64,000 bases of DNA from Anaerolineales bacterium (lineage in GTDB: Bacteria; Chloroflexota; Anaerolineae; Anaerolineales; E44-bin32). Each line of letters opens with the position of its first letter. Positions within the stretch are counted from its first letter, which is position 1. Under the pieces are notes generated by a model. The model was not told the DNA's origin, searched no databases, and saw only the letters and a program-made list of their open reading frames with translations. The DNA lies in NCBI GenBank assembly GCA_016927115.1, contig JAFGNH010000073.1:1-64000 (forward strand), given 5' to 3'. This document shows, one piece after another, positions 1 to 9,315 of the stretch. Both the position numbers and the translations under genes were made by a program.

Positions 1-297
1 GATGTGATCCTTGTCCCACCCTATGGCGGTGCAAGTGTTGAGGCGATCACCGAAAGCCCCGAATGGCAGATTCTGGATGCCGTTGTAGAAGGGCGTGTGT
101 ACCGGGTACCCAAACTGGTCGCCCCCTGGGATACACCTACACCTGATTCCGTCCTGAGTATTATCTGGATGGCGAATCGCCTGTATCCTGAACTGGTCAC
201 ACTGGATTGTGGGACAGAGACAGAGTATTATTACAATACTTTCTATGACTATGCCATCTCAGACGAAGAGGTCCAGAGTCTCTGTGCCATCGAATAA
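1..297 (+). CDS. ABC importer substrate-binding protein, C-terminal fragment
   Basis: The last ~98 residues of a periplasmic or lipid-anchored binding protein of the iron-siderophore/corrinoid (class III, PeriBP) type. The frame is open from the first base, so the start lies outside the window. The visible part has the usual C-terminal lobe pattern: a strand reading DVILVPPYGG, a short helix, then GRVYRVPKLVAPWDTPTPDS and the closing helix IIWMANRLYPE. It is followed directly by a FecCD-type permease and a FecE-type ATPase, so it supplies the extracellular ligand specificity of that importer. Ligand (ferric chelate, cobalamin or other metal complex) cannot be read from this fragment. The sequence ends with a normal TAA. 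Confidence 0.8.
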   Translation, partial: DVILVPPYGGASVEAITESPEWQILDAVVEGRVYRVPKLVAPWDTPTPDSVLSIIWMANRLYPELVTLDCGTETEYYYNTFYDYAISDEEVQSLCAIE

Positions 298-1327
298 ACG
301 CAAATTTTCTTTGCTGAAGTATATGCAGGGTCATCTGATGGTTGTGTTTCTGGTGACCCTGCCTGTTATTCTGTTCTGTGTATCGCTGGCTCTGGGCAGG
401 TACGAGATCAGCCTGGTGGACGTGGGCAGGATCCTCTTGTCTCCGCTCCAGCCGGATCTGGTGGAAAATATCCCGGAGACAGCTCAGAAGCTGGTGTTGA
501 GAATCCGGATTCCACGTATACTGGCGGCGCTGCTTGTCGGAGGGGGATTGGGGGTGACAGGAGCTGCTTTTCAGGGAATTTTCAAGAATCCACTGGTAGA
601 CTCCAATATTCTTGGCGTTACTTCAGGCGCAGGCTTTGGAGCGGCACTTGCACTGCTTCTTATCAGGCCTATGTGGCAGGTGCAGTTGTCGGCATTTTTA
701 TTCGGGCTGCTGGCTGTTGGCCTGGCTTTTTTTGGCAGCCGTATGTACCGCAGCTCTCCAATCCTTGTTTTGACGTTAATGGGTATCCTGGTGGGATCGC
801 TGTTTAACTCGCTTACCTCACTTCTTAAATATGTAGCTGATCCACTGGATACACTGCCGGCCATCACCTTCTGGCTGCTCGGAAGCCTAACAAGCATCAC
901 CTGGGAGGATATCCCAATGCTTGCAGCGGTTACCGTGCTGGGTACTGCATTTTTGTGGGTTATTCGCTGGCGGCTGAATGTGCTTTCCCTGGGAGACCAG
1001 GAGGCGAAATCGCTTGGTATGAATCCAAACCGGCTGAAATTAGGTATTATTGCAGCTTCCACACTGATTACAGCTATGGCCGTATCCGTTGCCGGCGTGA
1101 TAGGGTGGGTTGGTCTGGTGATTCCCCATGCGGGGCGGATACTGGTTGGGCCGGATCATAAAAAACTGATCCCGGCCACGATTAGTCTGGGTGCCTGTTT
1201 TATGCTCCTGATCGATGATGTCTCGCGCTCACTCCTTCCCGGGGAAGTGCCGATCGGGGTGCTTACCGGTATTCTGGGTGTACCACTGCTGATAGTTCTG
1301 CTGCGCAAGAATCGGACGGGATGGTAA
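284..1327 (+). CDS. FecCD/BtuC-type ABC transporter permease
   Basis: Integral membrane subunit of a metal-chelate or corrinoid importer. About ten hydrophobic helices are visible. Family landmarks are the LRIRIPRILAALLVGGGLG stretch, GAAFQGIFKNPLVDSNILG (the typical 'QxxxxNPLAxPxxLG' segment), and VAGVIGWVGLVIPHAGRILVG near the C terminus, which corresponds to the helix contacting the ATPase. The start is uncertain: the frame is open from 209 and contains ATG at 245, 251 and 323; GTG at 284, ~12 nt after AGAGG, gives only a 14-nt overlap with the upstream gene. It ends overlapping the ATPase start (ATGGTAA), indicating translational coupling. Confidence 0.88.
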   Translation: MPSNKRKFSLLKYMQGHLMVVFLVTLPVILFCVSLALGRYEISLVDVGRILLSPLQPDLVENIPETAQKLVLRIRIPRILAALLVGGGLGVTGAAFQGIFKNPLVDSNILGVTSGAGFGAALALLLIRPMWQVQLSAFLFGLLAVGLAFFGSRMYRSSPILVLTLMGILVGSLFNSLTSLLKYVADPLDTLPAITFWLLGSLTSITWEDIPMLAAVTVLGTAFLWVIRWRLNVLSLGDQEAKSLGMNPNRLKLGIIAASTLITAMAVSVAGVIGWVGLVIPHAGRILVGPDHKKLIPATISLGACFMLLIDDVSRSLLPGEVPIGVLTGILGVPLLIVLLRKNRTGW

Positions 1328-2658
1328 GGATGGAACTGGAAGCAAAAGGGCTGTTTTTTTCCTATTCTCCGGATAAACCCGTTCTGCAGGATATCTCCTT
1401 CCATCTGGAACCAGGTGAACTTCTGTTTGTTCTCGGCCGGAACGGCAGCGGCAAGACCACTCTGCTTTCCTGTCTGAACGGTATTTTCACGCCGTCAGCG
1501 GGAGAGGTGATTCTGGATGGAAAGGATATTGCCAGCTACCGTGCGGTGGATAGGGCGCGCAGGATCGGCCTGATCCCACAGCTTCATACACCAACTTTTG
1601 CCTACTCTGTGCGTGAAATCGTGCTGATGGGGCGTTCACCTCACCTGAGTTTGTTTGGTGCTCCGGGTCTGGAAGATATGGCTATTGTAGATGAAGCGTT
1701 GGAAACGGTTGGCCTTGTGGACCTGCAGCACCGGCCGTATACCCAACTCAGTGGTGGAGAGCAGCAGCTGGTTTTGATCGCACGCGGCCTGGCACAGAAG
1801 TGTAATATCCTGCTGATGGATGAGCCGTCTGCGCATCTGGATTTGAGCAATCAGTACCAGGTTCTCGAAATGATCGATCAGCTGGCTAAACAGGGTCTTT
1901 CCTTTATCATTTCATCTCACTCTCCCAATAATGCCCTCGCATATGCGAAACGCGTTCTGCTGCTGCAGAATGGACGCGTGATGGCTTATGGCGAGCTGGA
2001 AGAAACGCTGACGGAGCCTTTGCTCTCAGCAGCCTATGGGTTAAAGACTGAGGTCATCTATAAGAAAGAGAATGGGACAGCGACTCCGCAGGCAATCCTG
2101 CCGCGGCGGCCGCTGGCAATCTCGCCGGCGTCGATGGCTGATCCCGATTCGGATCTGTCCTGCATCCTTGAGCGCTCCTGTGATACCCCCCAGCTCGTAG
2201 TTGTAACCGGCCTTAGTGGCGCAGGTAAGACTACCTGGTGCCGGGAAATGGTAAAGCATGCAAAGGCAAAGGGGTTGACAGTGGGCGGCCTGCTCTCTCC
2301 AGCAGTTTTTGAAGAAGGGCGCAAGACAGGAATCGACTTGATTGATCTTGTATCTGGAGAGCAGCGCCCTCTGGCGAAATTGCGGGGAGAGACGGTTTCC
2401 GGTGTAGGTACAGCACAGTGGGACCTGGATCCGGAGGTGATAGCCTGGGGGGATGCAATTTTAACGGAACAACCGGATTGTGATATTCTGGTGCTGGATG
2501 AGTTGGGGCCGCTTGAATTCTTCCGCAAGGAAGGTTTTCTGAGCGGGCTGGCTCTCATCGATCAGAAACAGTTCCGTGCAGCTTTTGTAGTGGTGCGGTC
2601 TTCATTGCTGCCCTTTGCTCAGCAGCGATGGCCTTACGCTCATATCGTTACTGCCTGA
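1321..2658 (+). CDS. FecE-type ABC ATPase fused to a THEP1-like NTPase domain
   Basis: Two P-loop domains in one 445-residue chain. Residues ~4-250 are a FecE/BtuD-type importer ATPase: Walker A GRNGSGKT (39-46), signature LSGGE (143-147), Walker B LLMDE (164-168), switch His200. After a proline/alanine-rich linker (~255-288) comes a second NTPase: Walker A GLSGAGKT (297-304) and Walker B DILVLDELGPLE (388-399), the pattern of THEP1-like nucleoside triphosphatases (NTPase_1 family). FecE proteins are normally ~260 residues, so the ~155-residue addition is a true fusion in one uninterrupted frame. Function of the second domain is unknown; it might tie nucleotide turnover or cofactor processing to import. 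Alternative start: ATG at 1330. Confidence 0.85.
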   Translation: MVRMELEAKGLFFSYSPDKPVLQDISFHLEPGELLFVLGRNGSGKTTLLSCLNGIFTPSAGEVILDGKDIASYRAVDRARRIGLIPQLHTPTFAYSVREIVLMGRSPHLSLFGAPGLEDMAIVDEALETVGLVDLQHRPYTQLSGGEQQLVLIARGLAQKCNILLMDEPSAHLDLSNQYQVLEMIDQLAKQGLSFIISSHSPNNALAYAKRVLLLQNGRVMAYGELEETLTEPLLSAAYGLKTEVIYKKENGTATPQAILPRRPLAISPASMADPDSDLSCILERSCDTPQLVVVTGLSGAGKTTWCREMVKHAKAKGLTVGGLLSPAVFEEGRKTGIDLIDLVSGEQRPLAKLRGETVSGVGTAQWDLDPEVIAWGDAILTEQPDCDILVLDELGPLEFFRKEGFLSGLALIDQKQFRAAFVVVRSSLLPFAQQRWPYAHIVTA

Positions 2659-2779
2659 CAGCCGGGGCAAACCAAAATTCCCCCAATATGGATGTTCGTT
2701 AATATCATTGCCATACCTTAACCGAGAAAATCCCGGTGAAGTGAATATATAGTAGAAGTCTTTATCAGGGGAGATAAAA

Positions 2780-3381
2780 ATGGAACGAGAACGTTTTTTC
2801 AGGGGTGTGATCCTCACAAGTTTTGTGGCGCTTACCGTTATTCGTGTCTATTACCAGAAGCAAGTACTGAGTGACCAGAGGAAAATCGAGTTCAAGGAAG
2901 GTCCGATCAGTTTGGCTGCGGGCAGCATCGCGGCATTGACCACTCTCGTTTTCGGATTTGAATATGTCTTCTTCAGAGGCGCTTTTTCTTTGCATATCCG
3001 GTTCTTTTCCCCGCATGGCTGCGCTGGTTTGGCGTCGTCCTTCTCACAGCCGGGATCGTTCTACTGCAGCAGGCGCATCACCATCTTGGAAAGAGTTTTC
3101 ATTCGTTGGTGGTGAGCAAGGACGACCAACAGCTGGTACAGACGGGGCCGTATCACTACATGCGTCACCCGATCTACACTGCTTACCTGATTAATTACCT
3201 GGCTGGCGGCTTGATTTCATCGAATATCGTGCTCACTGTTGTTCCGCTGCTTATGTATGCTGTGCTTGTAGCACTCAGATTGAAGCAGGAAGAAGCGGTG
3301 ATGATCGGCGAGTTTGGTGCGGATTATATTGAGTACAGGCAGCATACAGGAGCGCTGCTCCCGCGCATGAGGAAGAGTTGA
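2780..3381 (+). pseudogene. Isoprenylcysteine-methyltransferase-like membrane protein, broken by a -1 frameshift
   Basis: The first part (2780 to ~2990) starts after GGGGAG with MERERFFRG and hydrophobic segments. The second part, in another frame, carries the ICMT/PEMT hallmark GPYHYMRHPIYTAYL and ends GALLPRMRKS. The break falls at a run of five T at 2983-2987. Adding one T there restores one frame reading GAFFFAYPVLFPAWLRW and continuing to HHLGKSFHS and the RHP motif. The restored protein would be about 200 residues, normal for the family, with several membrane spans and a C-terminal SAM-binding motif. A real one-base deletion, an assembly error in a homopolymer, or programmed slippage are all possible; I rate deletion or error as most likely. 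Confidence 0.75.
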
Positions 3382-3405
3382 GCGGATTAACAAAAGGGGT
3401 GGTGG

Positions 3406-5850
3406 TTATTCATAAGCAAGCACCTCCCGAACGGTCAGGCTGGATGCGCGCTGAGCAGGTGCAATACTGGCGACAGCTCCGATTAGCACTGCAAGGATCA
3501 ACCATACCACCGCTCCAGTCACAGAATAATAAAACCGGATCGTATCATTGAAGACCGCCGTCCCAACTGCGTTGGATAGTGCTTTTCCCAGGGGGAGCGC
3601 GAGAAGAACACCCAGAACCCAGCTGGTAACACCGATCACCATGCCTTCCACCAGTACGATTTTCCTTACGTCTCTGTTGGATGCTCCAACGGCACGCAGC
3701 ACACCTATTTCACGGGTACGCTCGAGAACATTCATACTCATGGTTCCTGCCAGGCCGAGTCCACCTACAACGGCCAGCAATGAAGCCATGATAACCAGGA
3801 AGATCAGGATAACGGTAAAGTTTTCTGCTATCCGGTCCAGTGTCTCTACAAAGGTATCCGCTTCGCTGCTGCTAAGGCCGGCTGTTTCAAAGTGCTCTTC
3901 CAGGCGGTGGAGTGCCTGATCGATACCGGCGCGGGTGGCATTCTGTTCCGGAGTGAGATGAAGGCGGACCTGAGAGACAGGCATACTTCTCCCACTGACT
4001 CTGGAATAAGTATCATAATTCATGAAGATCACAGGCTGGGCAACAAATCGACTGCTGAGGCCAATAATGTGAAAAGTATGCCTTCGATCCAGAATATCCA
4101 GCACTATATCATCGCCCACTTCGAGGTCCGGGTTTTCATCGAGTACATCTTTGGAAATCACGATACCATTCGGATTAAGTGTGTTCAACCAGGTCCCGTC
4201 CAATATATCCAGATCCATGGTGGTTGGGTTTTCATGGGGGGTTGAATAAACCAACAAGTCGCTGCTTTCCCGGTTGTTTGGATAGGAGATATTGGCGATC
4301 ATAATCGCCCATCCCTCCACGGATTCAACACCGGGGATACGTGCTGCTTCCCGTTCAGCGGTAGGCAGTTTGACTGTCGAAAATGTATGGATGGAAATAT
4401 CAAAGTTGAGGTATCTATTAATTTCATCCAGCTGGCCCATGAGTGATGTTCGGGTGCTGAACACCGAAATGAACATTCCGCCGGCCAGAGTAAGTGTGAT
4501 CAGGGTGAAAGCCAATCGGGTTTTCTTCCGGAATGTATTCCGCACAGCCAGGGATAATGGACGGGTCAACTGTCTAAAACGATTCAAACTCCGGTTGATC
4601 CAGTCGCTGCTGCCTTTCTGGGAAAGCCCCTGTGAGTAAAAGGCGTCGAAAACAGAGATACGGCTGCCATGGTAAATAGGTGCCAATCCAGCAGCAAGCG
4701 GGACTACCAGGCCGATCGCAATTTGTAGTAAAAGCACATCGGGATACAATTCCATTCGAGTCAGGTCCAGGTTCATTTGAATGGCGATGTACCGGGACAT
4801 CAACCTGCTGCCAATCAGTCCTAGAGGGAGTGCAATTACGAGTGCCATCATACTGAATGTCACAACATTGACCATGTACATCTGGAATATCTGGCGGCGG
4901 CGTGCACCCACTGACCTTAAAATACCGATTTCACGCACTTGCTGGCTCAGTATTGCAGAGATGGTATTGATTACCAGGCCTGCGCTGAGCAGGATGCAGA
5001 GAATCCCCATTGCATCCATCACAACATAGATACCGTTCACCTGCTCAGCTGCCCAGTAACTCCGGGGGGCGTTGGACAGCCGCGTGAAAAAGATGCTGTA
5101 AAGATGTATACCAGCAGGTTGCAGCACGCGTTCCTTCAGGTTTTTGATAACCGCCAGTACATGGTCAAGGTTATCAGCAGGTTCGGTGGTTACAATATCG
5201 AGGGTATCAAAATATGGAGACTCCCCCAGCCACTGCATGGTTTCGATACTGACATATCCATATGTTATTCCAAAGAAGGAAGGCGGGGTGCGCGAGAGGT
5301 CGTGTACGATGCCGGTTACTTCGAGACTGTAAGTGCGGTCATCCTTCAGGATCTCCAGAGTATCACCTATATTGAGAGAAAGATATTTCGCAGTCTCTCG
5401 CTCCAACAACACCTGGCGGATACCTGGCTTAAACGCGCCGTCAATGTGAAGGAGGGTGTCAACTTCAATGCGATCGTAATCCGGAACTGCAATCAGCGAC
5501 AGATCTTCTGTAGCTGCAACGATGCCCACGGCCTCGACATTGAGGAATTTCCTCGCTTGTGCATTTTTCACGGTGGAAAAATTCCGTACATCATCCGCTA
5601 AATCACCTGGAAAAGGGCTCAGATTCAGGCTGGCAGAATGGGGGTTTGTGCTCATAAAGGCTTCGAAGAGGTTGCGTTCGGTCATGTGGTGGGCATTCCG
5701 CACGATACCGATTGCCGCAACACCAACAGCGATAGACAGCACTACCAGGAGAGTGCGGGTCTTGTTGCGGGCCATGTCCTGGAGTAGTTTTTGCCAGCGG
5801 GAAGGGATCAGCAGTTTAGCCATGGTCCTGGCCGTTGATAATTTCCCCAT
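3406..5850 (-). CDS. ABC transporter permease, two FtsX/MacB-type units
   Basis: An 814-residue membrane protein made of two tandem FtsX-like units. Each has a transmembrane helix near its start ([36 protein letters not shown]), a large extracytoplasmic domain, and three helices ending the unit. Both units carry the [11 protein letters not shown] / [11 protein letters not shown] cytoplasmic loop typical of FtsX domains. Such proteins act with a LolD/MacB-type ATPase in mechanotransmission, lipoprotein handling or drug/peptide export rather than classic import. It overlaps the 3' end of the ATPase gene by 35 nt, so the pair is one operon. Substrate unknown. Confidence 0.9.
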   Translation of the reverse strand: MGKLSTARTMAKLLIPSRWQKLLQDMARNKTRTLLVVLSIAVGVAAIGIVRNAHHMTERNLFEAFMSTNPHSASLNLSPFPGDLADDVRNFSTVKNAQARKFLNVEAVGIVAATEDLSLIAVPDYDRIEVDTLLHIDGAFKPGIRQVLLERETAKYLSLNIGDTLEILKDDRTYSLEVTGIVHDLSRTPPSFFGITYGYVSIETMQWLGESPYFDTLDIVTTEPADNLDHVLAVIKNLKERVLQPAGIHLYSIFFTRLSNAPRSYWAAEQVNGIYVVMDAMGILCILLSAGLVINTISAILSQQVREIGILRSVGARRRQIFQMYMVNVVTFSMMALVIALPLGLIGSRLMSRYIAIQMNLDLTRMELYPDVLLLQIAIGLVVPLAAGLAPIYHGSRISVFDAFYSQGLSQKGSSDWINRSLNRFRQLTRPLSLAVRNTFRKKTRLAFTLITLTLAGGMFISVFSTRTSLMGQLDEINRYLNFDISIHTFSTVKLPTAEREAARIPGVESVEGWAIMIANISYPNNRESSDLLVYSTPHENPTTMDLDILDGTWLNTLNPNGIVISKDVLDENPDLEVGDDIVLDILDRRHTFHIIGLSSRFVAQPVIFMNYDTYSRVSGRSMPVSQVRLHLTPEQNATRAGIDQALHRLEEHFETAGLSSSEADTFVETLDRIAENFTVILIFLVIMASLLAVVGGLGLAGTMSMNVLERTREIGVLRAVGASNRDVRKIVLVEGMVIGVTSWVLGVLLALPLGKALSNAVGTAVFNDTIRFYYSVTGAVVWLILAVLIGAVASIAPAQRASSLTVREVLAYE

Positions 5851-6562
5851 CAGAAAACACTACCTGTCGAGAGCCTCGGGAAGCCAGGTCGTTGTCATGG
5901 GTGACCATGATCAGTGTTTTCCCATGATCGACGAGATCCTGAAACACGTTGAAAATCGCATCGGATGTCCGGGAGTCCAGGTTTCCGGTTGGTTCATCTG
6001 CGGCCAGAATGGGAGGGTCGTTGGCAAGGGCGCGGGCGATAGCAGCCCGCTGCTGCTGGCCGCCTGAGACTTCGCTGGGAAGTTTATCCGCATTTTCAGC
6101 GATATCAACCAGCTCAAGCAGGTGCATGGCCCGCTCGCGGCGTTCACGCAGCGGATACGTGTTGCAGAAATCCATCGGGATCATAACATTTTCTACAACG
6201 GATAGGGTTGGGAGCAGCTGAAAAAACTGAAATACCACACCCATGGTTCGTCCACGCCATTGCGCAATCTGATCTTCATTCATGGTGTGAAGCGGGGCAT
6301 GATCGATATAAATTTCACCTGAGGTGGGTTTATCAATCCCTGTGATCATATTGATCAGAGTCGTCTTGCCGCTTCCCGATTTTCCAACCACCATTACAAA
6401 TTCCCCGGTTCCTGCTTTCAGATCGATTCCTTTGAGTGCCGGGAAATCACCTGCAGGGGTGTGGTAGGTCTTAACGAGATTACGCAGATCGATCAATCCA
6501 TTGGTTGTTCCGGACCTGTGGTCCTCGTGATCGGGGGGGAGCTTTCTTAACCGTATGGCCAT
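5816..6562 (-). CDS. ABC transporter ATP-binding protein, LolD/MacB type
   Basis: A 248-residue ATPase with Walker [12 protein letters not shown]-loop [18 protein letters not shown], signature SGGQQQR, Walker [13 protein letters not shown] and switch His in MVTHD. The 'GNLD' and 'FQ(F)LLPTL' wording is characteristic of the LolD/MacB/FtsE branch. It powers the double FtsX permease encoded immediately downstream. Divergently placed next to a TetR-family regulator, it is a plausible target of that regulator. An N-terminal extension of ~22 hydrophilic residues precedes the ATPase fold; a later start is possible. Confidence 0.9.
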   Translation of the reverse strand: MAIRLRKLPPDHEDHRSGTTNGLIDLRNLVKTYHTPAGDFPALKGIDLKAGTGEFVMVVGKSGSGKTTLINMITGIDKPTSGEIYIDHAPLHTMNEDQIAQWRGRTMGVVFQFFQLLPTLSVVENVMIPMDFCNTYPLRERRERAMHLLELVDIAENADKLPSEVSGGQQQRAAIARALANDPPILAADEPTGNLDSRTSDAIFNVFQDLVDHGKTLIMVTHDNDLASRGSRQVVFSDGEIINGQDHG

Positions 6563-6647
6563 CTGTGATTACACCTTGTTTGATAATAGACAGAGTGTAT
6601 AATAATGGAATATTGTTCACTCAGAGCAACTATAAAAGTATGTGGCT

Positions 6648-6697
6648 GATTCTGTCAAGCAGTGATTCAGGGATGCTGTCTATTTCTGGACAGAATC
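6648..6697. promoter_or_regulatory. Inverted-repeat operator candidate in the tetR/ABC intergenic region
   Basis: GATTCTGTC (6648-6656) is mirrored exactly by GACAGAATC (6689-6697), and a nested CTGTC-N8-GACAG (6676-6693) shares the right half. A further GACAGAGTG-like half-site lies near 6588. A possible plus-strand promoter is TTGTTT (6576-6581), 16 nt, TATAAT (6598-6603). Repeated GACAG half-sites between divergent tetR and pump genes fit TetR autoregulation; binding is inferred. Confidence 0.45.
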
Positions 6698-6724
6698 GTA
6701 AAAATGTCTCGGAAAGGATATCCA

Positions 6725-7294
6725 ATGGCTGAAGATCGCAGAGTTCGACGCACGAAAAAACAGCTGAGCGATGCCTTAATGGCGCTGGTGCTGGAGAAGG
6801 GCTATGATGCGGTTCGGGTACAGGATATTACCGATCGAGCGGATGTCGGCCGGGCTACGCTTTATTTACATTACAAGGATAAGGCGGATCTGCTTCTCAA
6901 CTCTCTTCAAGAGACAATCGAGGAACTGTTTGCACTGATCAGGGAAAACCTCACTGATCCTACCCGTGAGGAGTTGTTCCAGATTGCATTTACTCATGCT
7001 GCAGAAAACGCGGATCTGTACCGGGTTCTCTTGAGTGGACAGGGGACCGTTGCACACAGGCGCGAGGTGCAGGCAATGATTGGTGGCCATGCAAGGTCGA
7101 TTCTGATCCCAACGTTTCCAGCTGCAGATAAGGCTGGTATTGAAGTAGCCAGTGTCTACATTTCTGGTGCGCTATTGATGATGATCGAGTGGTGGCTTGT
7201 GCAGGAAATGCCTTTCACAGCCCAGGAAATGGCTGTCATGTTTCGCAAAATGGTTCTTAATGGGCTGGTTGGATTGCTGGGACAGCGCGAGTAA
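6725..7294 (+). CDS. TetR/AcrR family transcriptional regulator
   Basis: A 189-residue DNA-binding repressor-type protein. The N-terminal helix-turn-helix is clear: RTKKQLSDALMALVLEKGYD, then VQDITDRADVGRATLYLHYKDKADLL, the TetR signature. The C-terminal ligand domain (~70-185) is helical and ends with a hydrophobic helix (ASVYISGALLMMIEWWLVQE). The ATG at 6725 is chosen because GGAAAGGA lies just before it; upstream ATGs at 6662 and 6704 are less well placed. Divergent from the FtsX-type ABC operon, which it probably controls together with itself. Inducer unknown. Confidence 0.88.
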   Translation: MAEDRRVRRTKKQLSDALMALVLEKGYDAVRVQDITDRADVGRATLYLHYKDKADLLLNSLQETIEELFALIRENLTDPTREELFQIAFTHAAENADLYRVLLSGQGTVAHRREVQAMIGGHARSILIPTFPAADKAGIEVASVYISGALLMMIEWWLVQEMPFTAQEMAVMFRKMVLNGLVGLLGQRE

Positions 7295-7563
7295 CCACCT
7301 CCACCAGTACTTGTATCTATGCCGGGCAGTACAAGTTCCAATGCTCTCTGTCCGATCGGTGTACAGCAACGGGGTTGTTTGTAATTTGGGTATGGTTCGC
7401 TCTGGGCTGGTGACTTTTGAAATCTTGTGTGAAGGCTTGTGTGAAAAGGTTTATGATATTGAGTTGATTCCGGTTGGGTAAAGTCGGATCCATGTGAAAG
7501 AGGCTTAATGGATGGTTTTCTTTTCCAACCGGACCGGAACGGAAATTATTGTGTGGAGGTACG

Positions 7564-8073
7564 ATGGACATCCTGCAGGCGATCCTGACCCGCCGGAGCA
7601 TTCGCAGATATACGGGAGAAGTGATCTCCGATGATATGGTTCATACGATGCTGGAGGCTGGATTCGCAGCACCTTCGGCCACCAACCGCCGGCCGCAGCA
7701 TTTTGTTGTAGTAAGGGACCAGGCGCGCCTGGAAAGGATAAGCGCTGTTCAGCCATTCACCCGCTGGCTGCAGCAGGCAGGCTGTGCCATTGTTGTGTGT
7801 GGTGACCTGCGCCGACAGCCGTTAAAAGGCTTCATGATACAGGACTGCGCTGCTTCGATCCAGAACATGCTGCTGGCTGCTCACGGACTTGGCCTGGGGG
7901 CAGTATGGGGCGGCCTATACCCTGTGAGGATATTTACCCGGGGTTTGCGAAAAATTCTGCATCTTCCGGCGTGGATGATCCCGGTGGGGTTGATCGGGGT
8001 GGGTGTTCGAGCAGGGGAGAAGCCTGCCCATAATCAATACGATGAGGACAGGGTTTTCTTTGAGACGATGTGA
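7564..8073 (+). CDS. Nitroreductase family FMN-dependent oxidoreductase
   Basis: A 169-residue cytosolic flavoprotein of the short nitroreductase group. Evidence is the N-terminal ILTRRSIRRYTGE FMN-phosphate motif, LEAGFAAPSATNRRPQHFVVV (flavin/dimer region), and the C-terminal LAAHGLGLGAVWGGLYP followed by PVGLIGVG. Such enzymes reduce nitro-aromatics, quinones or flavins with NAD(P)H; the physiological substrate is not evident. GGAGGT lies 5 nt before the ATG. Monocistronic: a 13-bp hairpin at 8111-8144 follows, shared with the convergent patatin gene. Confidence 0.9.
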   Translation: MDILQAILTRRSIRRYTGEVISDDMVHTMLEAGFAAPSATNRRPQHFVVVRDQARLERISAVQPFTRWLQQAGCAIVVCGDLRRQPLKGFMIQDCAASIQNMLLAAHGLGLGAVWGGLYPVRIFTRGLRKILHLPAWMIPVGLIGVGVRAGEKPAHNQYDEDRVFFETM

Positions 8074-8110
8074 ATCCTGCCTGTTTTATTACAATACTTT
8101 CCGGATATAC

Positions 8111-8144
8111 AGAACCTCCTGCAGCATTTTGTGCAGGAGGTTCT
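8111..8144. terminator. Bidirectional terminator-like hairpin between convergent genes
   Basis: A perfect 13-bp stem (8111-8123 with 8132-8144) and an 8-nt loop lie between the nitroreductase stop and the patatin stop. It is not followed by a long T-run on either strand, so it may terminate inefficiently or protect both 3' ends. Confidence 0.6.
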
Positions 8145-8236
8145 CTCTGGATTCTAAATACTTCCACGGGTTCAATCATGTTGGGAAGAATGGCAGCAGG
8201 CTCGAGATTGATTCTGGAAAGACTGGATCAGTGGGG

Positions 8237-9085
8237 TTATCCTGTTTTGCCAAATCTGAGGGAAGGGCGTAGTTCCTTCCGTAATTCCGGCAAAATTGCC
8301 TCGGCAGCAGCGATTCCGGCTGCTATGATCTCGTCCGCATGGTTAAAACCTGTGATCGTTGTGATGGTGAGGGAAAGATTTGGCCGGAGAATAAATTCGG
8401 GTCGCGCTTTTTCAAGCCTTGCTTCAGTAAGTGCTGCTATGGTGATAGTGCTGGTACGCCAGCGGTGTTTGCTGAATGACGGGATTTTCATGTTTTCCCA
8501 CAGATCCGGATCGTGCACATCAGGACTCACATCCACGGCAATAACCAGCTCAGCACCCATTTCACGTACTACATCGGCGGGAACATTGTTCAGCACACCG
8601 CCATCAACGAGCAGATGATTCCCGATTTCAACCGGATCCACCATTCCCGGCAGTGCCATCGTAGCTTGTACAGCCGGGACAAGCCTGCCGCTGATCATGG
8701 TGACTTCAATCCCTCGACGGATATCTACCGCTGTCAGCCCCAATTTGATCGGTAAGTCTTCAAAGCGCTGATCTGAACCAACACACCCGGCGAGGTATTC
8801 GGATAGGTTGCCGCCCTTGAGCAGGCCGCGTTCAGGAATTTCAAAGTCAATCAGTTTCAGGAGGAAAGAGACCTCATTCATCTTCTCTGCTTCCTGTTCC
8901 AACTGTTGCGAGTTCATTCCGGAAGCAAATAATGCTGCAAGGACTCCACCCATGCTTGTACCCGACAGGTAATCGATAGGGATATGTTCACGTTCAAGTA
9001 CACGCAAAACACCAATGTGGGCAAGGCCGCGTGCTCCTCCTCCTCCCAGTGCCAATCCTACAGATGGTCTTCGTTTTCGCAGCAT
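8237..9085 (-). CDS. Patatin-like phospholipase (RssA/YchK type)
   Basis: A 282-residue serine hydrolase with a Ser-Asp dyad. Visible are the oxyanion-hole loop LGGGGARGLAHIGVL (residues ~13-27), the nucleophile elbow GTSMGG (Ser ~44), and the DGG motif (LLVDGGVLNNVPADV) carrying the catalytic Asp. Length and motif order match the bacterial RssA-like group, which are cytoplasmic or membrane-peripheral lipid acyl hydrolases. GGAGAAA lies 9 nt before the ATG. Convergent with the nitroreductase gene; no functional partner seen nearby. Confidence 0.9.
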   Translation of the reverse strand: MLRKRRPSVGLALGGGGARGLAHIGVLRVLEREHIPIDYLSGTSMGGVLAALFASGMNSQQLEQEAEKMNEVSFLLKLIDFEIPERGLLKGGNLSEYLAGCVGSDQRFEDLPIKLGLTAVDIRRGIEVTMISGRLVPAVQATMALPGMVDPVEIGNHLLVDGGVLNNVPADVVREMGAELVIAVDVSPDVHDPDLWENMKIPSFSKHRWRTSTITIAALTEARLEKARPEFILRPNLSLTITTITGFNHADEIIAAGIAAAEAILPELRKELRPSLRFGKTG

Positions 9086-9315
9086 TGTTTTGGGGTTTCT
9101 CCATTAAATAAAATTTGACGCAGCAGGAATACTATCACTATGCTTATGATTTTTCCACTCGGTATTGATTTCTTGCATGTTTACTGGAATTCTCTTCTTT
9201 TCGCTGCACCATGGCACAGGACATAATAATTTTTAGTGAATTAAGGCTGCTACCGCTTAAGATAAGAATCGATGATAATTGAAACCAGATCAAGATTGTT
9301 TAAGGAAGGTTTATT

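Noticed and set aside
4939-5601. 220-residue plus-strand frame inside the FtsX-type permease
   Set aside because: Shadow of the minus-strand gene, which has clear family motifs.
7430-7460. Short direct repeat CTTGTGTGAA twice
   Set aside because: Only two 10-bp copies, no array or mobile element context.
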